Source: Chryseobacterium aquifrigidense (GTDB lineage Bacteria; Bacteroidota; Bacteroidia; Flavobacteriales; Weeksellaceae). From it: DNA of 64,000 bases. Position 1 is the stretch's first letter. The number at the start of each line of letters is the position of its first letter. Of the stretch, positions 1 through 7,300 are shown in pieces. The position numbers were made by a program, and so were the translations under genes. The DNA is taken from NCBI RefSeq assembly GCF_006716485.1, contig NZ_VFPD01000001.1:2129463-2193462 (forward strand), in the 5' to 3' direction. The notes below the pieces were generated by a model that saw only the letters and a list, made by a program, of their open reading frames with translations, was not told where the DNA came from and did no database searches.

Positions 1-238
1 TACTTCTTAAGGTTTTGAAAAATGTTGCAACTGCAGGAAAGATAAAAACATTTGAAATCATTAACACGATAGAAAAATTTAAGCCTCCTTCAAAGGGACA
101 AAAACCATTTCTTATTATGTATATATTTACAAGTAATATTATGACATTGAGAAAAATGGTACAAACAGCAAGAATATAATTTGTTCTGGACCGCACGAAA
201 GTTTTATAATTAAAACTGCAAAATAACATTTTTTTCAT
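1..238 (-). CDS. Small membrane protein, duplicate copy (cut by window start)
   Basis: The reading frame starts with ATG at 236-238 and runs off the left edge. The visible 79 codons are the same as the first 79 of the complete copy at 465-794, apart from one codon seen directly: the Arg of the NGFRPFEGG segment is Cys here (cgt to tgt). It is a hydrophobic protein with predicted transmembrane segments. I recognise no family. It belongs to the tandem duplication described for 1-440. Whether this copy is complete cannot be seen. Confidence 0.6.
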   Translation of the reverse strand, partial: MKKMLFCSFNYKTFVRSRTNYILAVCTIFLNVIILLVNIYIIRNGFCPFEGGLNFSIVLMISNVFIFPAVATFFKTLRS

Positions 239-440
239 CTATACTTTTGCCTTGAAGCAAAAGTATGCAAAAGTTCAAGACGGGAATCTTCCGCTAAAAA
301 TTTTAATGTACTCCTAAAATTTCCAAACTCGCATGGATCATTCGGTCCTGCTTCCGTTCTGAGTAAGTCCAATGCTCAGACAGTGGAAATTTTTTAACGG
401 ATTACATTGAAATTTTCTTAACGCTACTGATTCCTAAGTC
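1..440. repeat. Direct repeat, copy A of a tandem duplication
   Basis: This segment is repeated with very few changes at 557-994, an offset of about 556 bases. It covers the 5' part of a small membrane protein gene (minus strand) and about 200 bases upstream of it. Differences are single substitutions and a 2-base indel, so the duplication is recent. Copy A may continue to the left of the window. Its upstream part has a perfect 10-base inverted repeat at 241-266 with a 6-base loop, starting 3 bases before the start codon. Copy B has one mismatch there (797-822). Confidence 0.9.
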
Positions 441-464
441 GCATATTAACGCAATAATCTACCT

Positions 465-794
465 TTAGCATTGAATTGTCATTAGCAGAAAAGCCAGAAA
501 AGCTCCTAAAACAGCTACAACCATTCCTAATATGTTCAGTGCTAACATTATAAATTTACTTCTTAAGGTTTTGAAAAATGTTGCAACTGCAGGAAAGATA
601 AAAACATTTGAAATCATTAACACGATAGAAAAATTTAAGCCTCCTTCAAAGGGACGAAAACCATTTCTTATTATGTATATATTTACAAGTAATATTATGA
701 CATTGAGAAAAATGGTACAAACAGCAAGAATATAATTTGTTCTGGACCGCACGAAAGTTTTATAATTAAAACTGCAAAATAACATTTTTTTCAT
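465..794 (-). CDS. Small multi-pass membrane protein, unknown family
   Basis: A 109-residue protein with three hydrophobic stretches (about residues 20-42, 53-73 and 82-106) joined by short basic loops (RSRTN, KTLRSK), so it is a likely inner-membrane protein. I recognise no domain. The start is ATG at 792-794. An imperfect hairpin (797-822) lies directly upstream and may affect translation or mark a repeat boundary. The gene is the downstream, complete member of a tandem duplication whose other member is cut by the window start. No functional neighbour helps; the next gene upstream encodes a GG-leader micro-peptide. It could be a decayed or strain-specific gene. Confidence 0.6.
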   Translation of the reverse strand: MKKMLFCSFNYKTFVRSRTNYILAVCTIFLNVIILLVNIYIIRNGFRPFEGGLNFSIVLMISNVFIFPAVATFFKTLRSKFIMLALNILGMVVAVLGAFLAFLLMTIQC

Positions 795-994
795 TTATAC
801 TTTTGCCTTGAAGCCAAAGTATGCAAAAGTTCAAGACGGGAATCATCCGCTAAAAATTTTAATGTACTCCTAAAATTCCCAAACTCGCATGGATCATTCG
901 GTTCTGCTTCGGTTCTGAGTAAGTCCCATGCTCAGACAGTGGATTTTTTAACGGATTACGTTGAAATTTTCTTTACGCTCCTGATTCCTAAGTC
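557..994. repeat. Direct repeat, copy B of a tandem duplication
   Basis: Near-identical to 1-440, with the same gene 5' end and upstream region. Homology ends abruptly in TTCCTAAGTCG on both sides (440 and 994), which marks the duplication junction. Confidence 0.9.
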
Positions 995-1017
995 GATTGG
1001 TGGAGAGTGTATAAAAT

Positions 1018-1043
1018 AGGCTGTCCCATTTCTGAGACAGCCT
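1018..1043. terminator. Hairpin terminator downstream of the GG-leader peptide
   Basis: An 8-bp stem (AGGCTGTC/GACAGCCT) with a 10-base loop is followed by a T-rich tract on the plus strand (TGTTTTTA) and by ATTTTAT on the minus strand. It lies 22 bases after the stop codon of the minus-strand micro-peptide at 1065-1208. Confidence 0.6.
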
Positions 1044-1064
1044 GTTTTTACTATTTTTAATTAA

Positions 1065-1208
1065 TTAATCGATAATAAGTCCGCAAGGTGATCCTACCGG
1101 AATACATTTTCTTTCCAATGAACACCAGAAGTATCCTGCAAGACACATTGGGATACCTCCCTGAACTGTTTTCAATTCTCTTTTTGAAAGTTTTCTTAAA
1201 TTTTTCAT
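1065..1208 (-). CDS. GG-leader (bacteriocin-like) micro-peptide, 47 aa
   Basis: Starting at ATG 1206-1208, this 47-residue frame begins MKNLRKLSKRELKTVQGG. That is a classic double-glycine leader: charged amphipathic helix, a Leu-x-x-Val spacing, then Gly-Gly at residues 17-18. The 29-residue core after it holds four Cys (C22, C29, C35, C42) and ends SPCGLIID. Small proteins with this leader are common in Chryseobacterium and are called bacteriocin-like. GG leaders are normally removed by C39-peptidase ABC exporters; none is in the window. A terminator follows. Whether the core is an antimicrobial, a signal or a modified peptide is unknown. The leader call is strong; function is inference. 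Confidence 0.8.
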   Translation of the reverse strand: MKNLRKLSKRELKTVQGGIPMCLAGYFWCSLERKCIPVGSPCGLIID

Positions 1209-1593
1209 AGTAACGTTTTTTTGATTTTTCTCCTACTCTATATGCTTTTCGGATTACGCTTTAATTTGGTAATACAATATACAGATTTTTAAGATATAAA
1301 AATATAACTTATTCATTTTATTCAACTTACAACGGCAAGTTATTTAATATTTCAGATGATTATTATTGTATATTAATATAGTCTCTTAAAACAAGGAAGA
1401 TAAAAACCTCTGCTGTTGCAGAGGGTTTGTTTTATTTGCTGGCATGAGCGAGACACTCTCGCCATCGGGGGGGGAACAAAAATATCTACCCACAACGACA
1501 AAACTTGTCGCATTAAAATCCAAATGAATTCATTGATTTCAAGTCACAAAAAAACCACTCTTCCGAGTGGCTTTATATTTTTAAAGTTTTATT
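1209..1593. other. Intergenic stretch with a hairpin, poly-G tract and possible remnant
   Basis: 385 bases without a credible gene. It holds a terminator-like hairpin at about 1407-1424 (CCTCTGC/GCAGAGG, followed by TTTGTTTT), a run of eight G at about 1468-1475, short inverted motifs (GCGAGA..TCTCGC and GACAA..TTGTC), and a hairpin terminator at 1555-1570. The 1430-1540 part reads like a decayed mobile or repeat fragment, but nothing could be identified. Confidence 0.4.
1555..1570 (-). terminator. Hairpin terminator of the DxHGC-motif protein (copy 1)
   Basis: CCACTC/GAGTGG stem with a 4-base loop. On the minus strand it is followed by a run of seven T (plus-strand A run). It lies just after the stop at 1594. 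The same stem recurs at 2088-2103 after the paralogue, so gene and terminator were duplicated together. Confidence 0.75.
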
Positions 1594-2004
1594 TTACTGA
1601 TAAATGACTTCATCATTCTTCTTGATCTGGTAGCTTTTTTTATGTGGAGTTAAGACATAGCTATCTTTAATATAAGATCCGCTTTTCCAGATCTTCCCTT
1701 TTCCTTCTTTATTTAGGATAATACTTTTTGCAGCTCCATCGGGAATAAATACTTCAGCTTTAGTCATACTTTTATTGAAAATAACTGCCGTCATTGAAGT
1801 GTAGCTTTTATCTGAATTTACTTCTTTGAGTTTTATTTTCTGATTGAAAGTCTGTATACAATTATTTCTTAACTGTGAATAGGTATATCCCGCAGAGCCG
1901 ATACAACCGTGAACATCTCTGTCACCTCCCAGAACAGGAGTACTTTTTTGCGCAAAAATGAATGAACCAAGGAACATGGCACTGAGTAAAATTATTTTTT
2001 TCAT
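1594..2004 (-). CDS. Secreted protein with DxHGCIGSAGYTYSQ motif (copy 1)
   Basis: 136 residues with a Sec signal peptide (MKKIILLSAMFLGSFIFAQ, cleavage near residue 18). After a GGDRD segment comes the conserved block HGCIGSAGYTYSQLRNNCI, with two Cys that may form a disulfide, then a beta-rich remainder ending KNDEVIYQ. The motif occurs in many small secreted or lipoprotein-like Bacteroidota proteins without assigned function. The neighbour at 2128-2526 is a clear paralogue. It is likely periplasmic or extracellular. No catalytic residues can be assigned. Confidence 0.8.
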   Translation of the reverse strand: MKKIILLSAMFLGSFIFAQKSTPVLGGDRDVHGCIGSAGYTYSQLRNNCIQTFNQKIKLKEVNSDKSYTSMTAVIFNKSMTKAEVFIPDGAAKSIILNKEGKGKIWKSGSYIKDSYVLTPHKKSYQIKKNDEVIYQ

Positions 2005-2087
2005 ATGTAAAATTTTTGTTTTCTGATGGATTAAAAATATCCCAAAAAAGGGATATTAATTAATTTCTCCCTAAGGTACAAAAAAAA

Positions 2088-2103
2088 CCACTCTCGCGAG
2101 TGG
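2088..2103 (-). terminator. Hairpin terminator of the DxHGC-motif protein (copy 2)
   Basis: CCACTC/GAGTGG stem, loop TCGC, with an A run on its left that reads as a T run on the minus strand. It follows the stop at 2128 and nearly matches the hairpin at 1555-1570. Confidence 0.75.
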
Positions 2104-2127
2104 TTTTTCTTTTTTGAAAACCGGATC

Positions 2128-2526
2128 TTATTGATAGATCACGATATTATCTTTTTTAAGCTGATATCCGTGCTTTTTGTAAGGAACCAATACATAACCA
2201 TCCTTTTTCCATGCTTTGGCTCTACCTCCTGCTCTGGTAAGGATAATGCTTCTTTCTCCCGCATCTTTTACAAAAACCTCAGCTTTTTTCATGTCTTTAC
2301 TGAAAATAACTGCAGCTATTGAAGTATAGCTGTCTTTCGGAGCTACTTCTGTTAACTTGATTTTCTGCTCAAACGTTCTTATACAGTCTTTCTTAATTTG
2401 AGAATAAGTATACCCTGCAGAACCAATACATCCGTGCGCATCTTTGTCACCTCCTTTTATTACTCCTTTCTGTGCAAATGCTAAAGAACCAAGGAACATT
2501 GTGCTTAATAAAATTGTTTTTTTCAT
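2128..2526 (-). CDS. Secreted protein with DxHGCIGSAGYTYSQ motif (copy 2)
   Basis: 132 residues from ATG 2524-2526. The frame is open for 23 more codons upstream, but the signal peptide (MKKTILLSTMFLGSLAFAQ) starts at this Met and aligns with the paralogue. The conserved block is DAHGCIGSAGYTYSQIKKDC, then a beta-rich tail ending KKDNIVIYQ. It is clearly homologous along its whole length to 1594-2004, a tandem duplication that includes the terminator. Location is probably periplasmic or secreted. Function is unknown. Confidence 0.8.
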   Translation of the reverse strand: MKKTILLSTMFLGSLAFAQKGVIKGGDKDAHGCIGSAGYTYSQIKKDCIRTFEQKIKLTEVAPKDSYTSIAAVIFSKDMKKAEVFVKDAGERSIILTRAGGRAKAWKKDGYVLVPYKKHGYQLKKDNIVIYQ

Positions 2527-2618
2527 GTCGATTTGTATATAATAATTACTCGTGGTATTATTAAAAATCGTGCCAAAAAAAACATGATAACACAATCCGG
2601 TGAGTTACTCTTCAGATA

Positions 2619-4946
2619 TTACTTAGTCCAGTTAATCTTTGAATGCTGAACATTGTCAGAACTGGTTCCGATCATGATATCAAATTCACCTGATTCCCAG
2701 TCATATTTCAAATCTCCGTTATAGAACTTCAGGCTTTCAGGAGTAATATCAAAAGTTACTTTTTTAGATTCTCCTTTTTTCAAAAATATTTTCTGGAAAC
2801 CTTTTAGTTCTTTTACCGGCCTTGTAATACTTCCTACCATATCTCTGATATACAGCTGAACAACCTCAGCTCCATCATAGTTTCCTGCATTGGTTACTGT
2901 AACACTTGCCTGAACCGTCTGATTTCCTTTCGCAGTAGTAGTGGAAACTGTCATATCCGAGTAATTGAATTTGGTGTAGCTTAATCCGTATCCGAAAGCA
3001 TATAAAGGCGTGTTACACTCATCCATATAGTTTGAGCGGAATCTTTCATACGTACATTTATCTACTTTATCCTGACTTAGCGGGCGACCTGTATTTTTAG
3101 CATTATAATAAATAGGTACCTGTCCAAGGCTTCTTGGGAAAGTCATTGGAAGTTTTCCGGACGGGTTTACTTTTCCGAAAAGAACATCTGCAATAGCATT
3201 ACCTGCTTCAGATCCTGCAAACCATGCATTTAAGATAGAATCCGGAGTATCTTTTACATTGGTTAAAGCTAAAGGACGTCCTGTGAAAAGAACCATTGCG
3301 ATTGGCTTTCCGGTTTTCTTTAATTCGTTGAGTAAGTCGACTTGGGACTGAGGAATGGTAATTTCTGTTCTTGAAGAAGATTCTCCACTCATTTCAGCAG
3401 ATTCTCCTATAGCCAGAACAATCACATCTGCTTTGCTGGCAACGTCTACCGCTTCTTTTAACAATTCTTCTTTGGAACGGTTATCTCTGTCTGTTTTTTT
3501 ACCGTGAGCAGCATAGATTTCTTCTAATTTAGCATCATAATCTATATTGGCACCTTTTGCTGATAAAAACTTAACTTCTTTTCCGTAGTTGGACTGCAAT
3601 CCCTGCATCAAAGAAACTGAAGCTGCGTGTTTTGTAGCAACACTCCATGTTCCGGCCATATTCATTGAGTTATTCACCAATGGTCCAATCACAGCCACTG
3701 TTCCTGATTTTTTTAAAGGCAATACCTGATTGTCATTTTTCAATAACACCATGGATTGAGCAGCCGTATTTCTAGCTATATTACGGTTTTCCATATTATA
3801 GACTTCTTTTGCCGCTAACTTCGCATCTCCGTGCTTGTATGGATTATCAAATAAGCCAAGATCATATTTTGCTTCAAGAATTCTTCTTGCGGCCATATCA
3901 ATTTCAGCCTGTGTCACTTTTCCTTCTGCCAGAGATTTTTTTAAAGTGGTTAAAAAACCTTCTCCTACCATATCCATATCAACTCCAGCTTTTAAAGCCA
4001 GAGCAGATACCTGCTGAAGATCTCCCATACCGTGGTCTACCATTTCATTGATACCGGTATAGTCTGTTACTACGAAGCCTTTGAACTTCCATAGATTTCT
4101 TAATACTTCAGTCTGAAGCCATCTGTTTCCTGTCGCAGGTACTCCATCCACTTCATTGAAAGAAGCCATTACCGAAGCAACACCTGCGTCCACTGCTGCT
4201 TTATAAGGAGGGAAATACTCATTGAACATTCTTACATGGCTCATATCAACTGTATTGTAATCTCTTCCGGACTCACCTGCTCCATATAGGGCAAAATGTT
4301 TTACGCAAGCTAAGATATTAGTTCCATTGGCAAGGTCTTTCCCCTGATAGCCATACACCATGTTTTTAGAAATTTCACTCCCTAAATAAGGGTCTTCTCC
4401 TGAACCTTCTGATACTCTACCCCATCTTGGTTCTCGGGAAATATCTACCATAGGAGAGAATGTCCAGTTAATCCCATCAGAAGCTGCTTCTCTGGCAGCC
4501 ACTTTTGCTGACTGCTGGATAAGATTCATGTCCCATGAAGCTGCTAATCCTAAAGGAATTGGGAAAGTAGTTTCATAGCCGTGAATAACATCCATCCCGA
4601 AAATCATAGGAATTTTCAGACGGCTTTTTTCTACAGCTACTTTCTGAACAGCTTTGATCTTATCTGCTCCTTTTATATTGAATAATCCTCCTACTAATCC
4701 CTGCTCTACTTTCTTTCCGATATCAGAACTCTGTGCCTGTCCTGTCGTGAAATCCCCGGAAGTGGGAAGGTTCAGCTGGCCAATTTTTTCATCCAATGTC
4801 ATTTTAGACAAAAGATTATCTACAAAAGCTTTCTTTTTAGCCTGATACTGAGCCGTCTGGTAAGACTGAACGGGCTTCGTTACCATTTCCTGTGCGGAAA
4901 ATACAGGAGCCAATGCTAAAGTGGCGATTACAATTAACTTTTTCAT
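2619..4946 (-). CDS. bglX: Beta-glucosidase, glycoside hydrolase family 3
   Basis: 775 residues, usual length for BglX-type GH3 enzymes. Signal peptide (cleavage near A18). Residues about 40-365 form the GH3 TIM barrel with KH (216-217) and the nucleophile Asp295 in VTDYTGI. Residues about 395-620 form the alpha/beta sandwich with Glu522 (GESSSR) as acid/base candidate. Residues about 680-760 form the fibronectin III-like C-terminal domain (VVQLYIRD, RPVKELKGF). It removes terminal beta-glucose from oligosaccharides in the periplasm. It is the last gene of the SusC-SusD-GH144-esterase operon, where it would finish the oligosaccharides made by the glucanase. Linkage specificity cannot be read from sequence; some Bacteroides GH3 enzymes in similar loci prefer beta-1,2-linked sophorose. 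Confidence 0.93.
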   Translation of the reverse strand: MKKLIVIATLALAPVFSAQEMVTKPVQSYQTAQYQAKKKAFVDNLLSKMTLDEKIGQLNLPTSGDFTTGQAQSSDIGKKVEQGLVGGLFNIKGADKIKAVQKVAVEKSRLKIPMIFGMDVIHGYETTFPIPLGLAASWDMNLIQQSAKVAAREAASDGINWTFSPMVDISREPRWGRVSEGSGEDPYLGSEISKNMVYGYQGKDLANGTNILACVKHFALYGAGESGRDYNTVDMSHVRMFNEYFPPYKAAVDAGVASVMASFNEVDGVPATGNRWLQTEVLRNLWKFKGFVVTDYTGINEMVDHGMGDLQQVSALALKAGVDMDMVGEGFLTTLKKSLAEGKVTQAEIDMAARRILEAKYDLGLFDNPYKHGDAKLAAKEVYNMENRNIARNTAAQSMVLLKNDNQVLPLKKSGTVAVIGPLVNNSMNMAGTWSVATKHAASVSLMQGLQSNYGKEVKFLSAKGANIDYDAKLEEIYAAHGKKTDRDNRSKEELLKEAVDVASKADVIVLAIGESAEMSGESSSRTEITIPQSQVDLLNELKKTGKPIAMVLFTGRPLALTNVKDTPDSILNAWFAGSEAGNAIADVLFGKVNPSGKLPMTFPRSLGQVPIYYNAKNTGRPLSQDKVDKCTYERFRSNYMDECNTPLYAFGYGLSYTKFNYSDMTVSTTTAKGNQTVQASVTVTNAGNYDGAEVVQLYIRDMVGSITRPVKELKGFQKIFLKKGESKKVTFDITPESLKFYNGDLKYDWESGEFDIMIGTSSDNVQHSKINWTK

Positions 4947-5024
4947 AAATCTATCTTCTTAAATTATTGTTTATATTTTTTGCTTTAATTTGATGGGTTT
5001 ATTTTTCAATCATTGTGTGTTGGA

Positions 5025-5732
5025 TTACTTTTCTTTCTTTTTTGAAAGCATCCATTCATACAACGCAGGGTTTGAATAGGCAGAATCCCATGAATTATGA
5101 TTATCATTCGGGAAAATAACCAGTTCTGCAGTTGGGTTTACAGGATGCAGTTTTTGATAAAAATTAAAGGCATTGGCTGGCAATACAATATCGTCCATCC
5201 CGCCATGAAAAATTTTCATATTCAGATCTTTAAACTGATGAATATTGGCGGTCATTACCTGATCTATCGGTGCACACACCGAAGCCACAGCAGCAAACAT
5301 TTCCGGATGTTCCATGGCTAGTTTTAAAGTTCCCCAGCCTCCCATCGAAAGTCCTGTAAGATAAATGCGTGAAGCATCAATTTTATATTTCTTCTGAATT
5401 TCTTTGATGAGATTATACACGCTAACGGTATCCCACCATGTTCCTTCCGGACATTGAGGTGCCAGAATAGCTACAGGTTCTTTGATCAGCTTTTTATAGG
5501 TAAACGGACTGTGGGCTTTTACCAAATCAAGGTTAGTCCCGCGCTCTCCGGAGCCATGTAAAAAAACAATCAAAGGAATATTCCCTTTCGTATTCTTGGG
5601 ATAATCCAGAATATAGGAGATTTTTTCCTGTCTTTTAATTTCTTTATTGAGTTCCCCTTTTATCTCCTGTGCGCTCATTGGTAATGAAAACGGCAGTAAT
5701 AAAAGAGGGATATGTTTCAGTTTTAGTTTCAT
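5025..5732 (-). CDS. Secreted alpha/beta-hydrolase (esterase-like)
   Basis: 235 residues with a signal peptide (cleavage near residue 21, PMSAQ). The alpha/beta-hydrolase fold is seen in FLHGSGERG (oxyanion region, residues 57-65), the nucleophile elbow GLSMGG (Ser129), a probable Asp181 (GGMDD) and His212 (NDNHNSWD). The best fit is the phospholipase/carboxylesterase or feruloyl-esterase-like group often found in polysaccharide loci. It lies 78 bases upstream of the GH3 gene and about 100 downstream of the GH144 gene, same strand. It could remove acyl decorations from the glycan, but the substrate is unknown. Confidence 0.85.
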   Translation of the reverse strand: MKLKLKHIPLLLLPFSLPMSAQEIKGELNKEIKRQEKISYILDYPKNTKGNIPLIVFLHGSGERGTNLDLVKAHSPFTYKKLIKEPVAILAPQCPEGTWWDTVSVYNLIKEIQKKYKIDASRIYLTGLSMGGWGTLKLAMEHPEMFAAVASVCAPIDQVMTANIHQFKDLNMKIFHGGMDDIVLPANAFNFYQKLHPVNPTAELVIFPNDNHNSWDSAYSNPALYEWMLSKKKEK

Positions 5733-5832
5733 ATTGTTATTTAGGTTTTAGCTAAAAGCCAGCGGATTTGATCTTTTTTATTTTAAACGGCTCACTGCGA
5801 CTAAGCTTTGGATAATAGCCCGTTCCTATTAA

Positions 5833-7224
5833 TTATTTTATTCCATACTTGGTTGACTGGAAGCTTAGTTTTTTCAATCCCTGCTGAATTTCGGGAGCAT
5901 TCATAAACAGTTTCCAAAGGAATCCCGATCTATAGTTTTCGATCATTGGTGCTATTGTTCCCTGATCTATCGCCAGATATCTTGGGGTAAACCAATTGTT
6001 ATAATTGATAGAGGTTGCATCATAAGGGCCTGCCGATCCTATAAATTCAGGTTTTTGAGTATAAATGAATCTCAGGAAAGCCATGGACTCTTTTGGGGTA
6101 TAGGGAAAACTGCTCAATGCAGCGGTAGGAGTGATTACTCCATTATCATTGCCTGGCATGTGAGCGGTGTAACCTGTAGTTCCATCCTCGTTTCTTGTAT
6201 AGCCGGCTGTCAGTCCCCAATAGTTGGGTCCGTAACCTTTCCATTGTTTTGGATTTTCGACACAGTATTGATAGTCGATAAGGGTTTGATTTTTATTGAT
6301 GTCAAAGTAATTTTTGACAAGTTTATCGGATAATCCCGTCGGATCAAGCCCGATATATGAATATTGTGCCCAGAAAAGCGGGCCGCCGTATTCTTCGGCA
6401 TAATTATGTTTTACATACAGGGGTAACCCGTATTTTGTTTTGTCTGTAAGGTAAGTTCCGTTTCTGGTCCATCCTTTATAGTACGTTTCGGCATCAATGG
6501 AATAAGTAGGTGAAGATGCTGCCAAGATATACGTGATCAGACATTCATTATATCCTTCAAGAGGAAAATTCATTTCCCATTGGTAATCCGGTGACCAGTG
6601 CCAGTAAAGAACTTTCTGACCTCCTTTGGTATACCAGTTCCACTGAATTCCTTTCCATAGTTCGTCACATTTTGCTGCCAGGGCTTTTTCTTCTGCATTT
6701 CCGTTTTTAAAGTATTCACGGACCATCAGTATTCCTGAAGTAAGGAATGCGGTTTCTACAAGATCACCGCCATTATCTTTTTTACCAAAAGGAACGGTTT
6801 TTCCGGTTTCCCCATTAATCCAATGTGACCAGGCTCCTTTGTGGCGGTCTGCTTTAGCCAGAAAATCCATGATATGAGTAAGTCTTTTCACCGCTTCTTT
6901 TCTTGGAACAAATCCTCTTTCCACTCCTACCAGAATAGTTGCCAACCCAAATCCTGAGCCTCCTGTAGTGATCACGTGCTTATCATTATCCGGATAGATA
7001 TTGTCTTCATGGTAACGCTCTCTTCCCAACAGTGAGTTGGGTTCTGCATAATCCCAGAAATACTTTAAAGCATCTTTCTGTACTCTGTTCATCAGTTGTT
7101 CATCTGTGATATTACTTTTTACGGCTTCCGTTTTTCCAGTCTCCTGTTTGACAACGGGAGCATTTTTACAGGAATACACAAGGAATAATGAAGTAATAGC
7201 CATTGATAATACGTTCCTTTTCAT
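5833..7224 (-). CDS. Glucoamylase-fold lipoprotein, GH144-type (probable endo-beta-1,2-glucanase)
   Basis: 463 residues. The N-terminus is a lipoprotein signal ending LVYSC (Cys19), so it is probably tethered to a membrane. The body matches the PF10091 (alpha/alpha)6 family: ALKYFWDYAEP, TTGGSGFGLATILVGVERGF, HKGAWSHWINGETG, GGDLVETAFLTSGI, EGYNECLITYILAASSP, GYTAHMPGNDNGVITPTAAL. Experimentally studied members are endo-beta-1,2-glucanases (GH144), although the domain is often called glucoamylase. It sits just downstream of SusD in the operon, the place for the enzyme that first cuts the glycan. The fold call is strong; linkage specificity is inferred from the family. Confidence 0.85.
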   Translation of the reverse strand: MKRNVLSMAITSLFLVYSCKNAPVVKQETGKTEAVKSNITDEQLMNRVQKDALKYFWDYAEPNSLLGRERYHEDNIYPDNDKHVITTGGSGFGLATILVGVERGFVPRKEAVKRLTHIMDFLAKADRHKGAWSHWINGETGKTVPFGKKDNGGDLVETAFLTSGILMVREYFKNGNAEEKALAAKCDELWKGIQWNWYTKGGQKVLYWHWSPDYQWEMNFPLEGYNECLITYILAASSPTYSIDAETYYKGWTRNGTYLTDKTKYGLPLYVKHNYAEEYGGPLFWAQYSYIGLDPTGLSDKLVKNYFDINKNQTLIDYQYCVENPKQWKGYGPNYWGLTAGYTRNEDGTTGYTAHMPGNDNGVITPTAALSSFPYTPKESMAFLRFIYTQKPEFIGSAGPYDATSINYNNWFTPRYLAIDQGTIAPMIENYRSGFLWKLFMNAPEIQQGLKKLSFQSTKYGIK

Positions 7225-7300
7225 GAGCTCTCTTTTTATAGGGTTTATTACTAAAAGAAGAGGAGAACTTTCATTCTCCTCTAATGTTTATGGTTTATTT

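Noticed and set aside
3809-4051. Plus-strand open frames inside the GH3, macroglobulin and other large genes
   Set aside because: They are antisense shadows of well-supported genes, with no family match.
5833-7224. Starch (alpha-glucan) locus because of the glucoamylase name
   Set aside because: The domain is PF10091, whose studied members act on beta-1,2-glucan; no GH13, GH97 or GH31 gene is in the operon.
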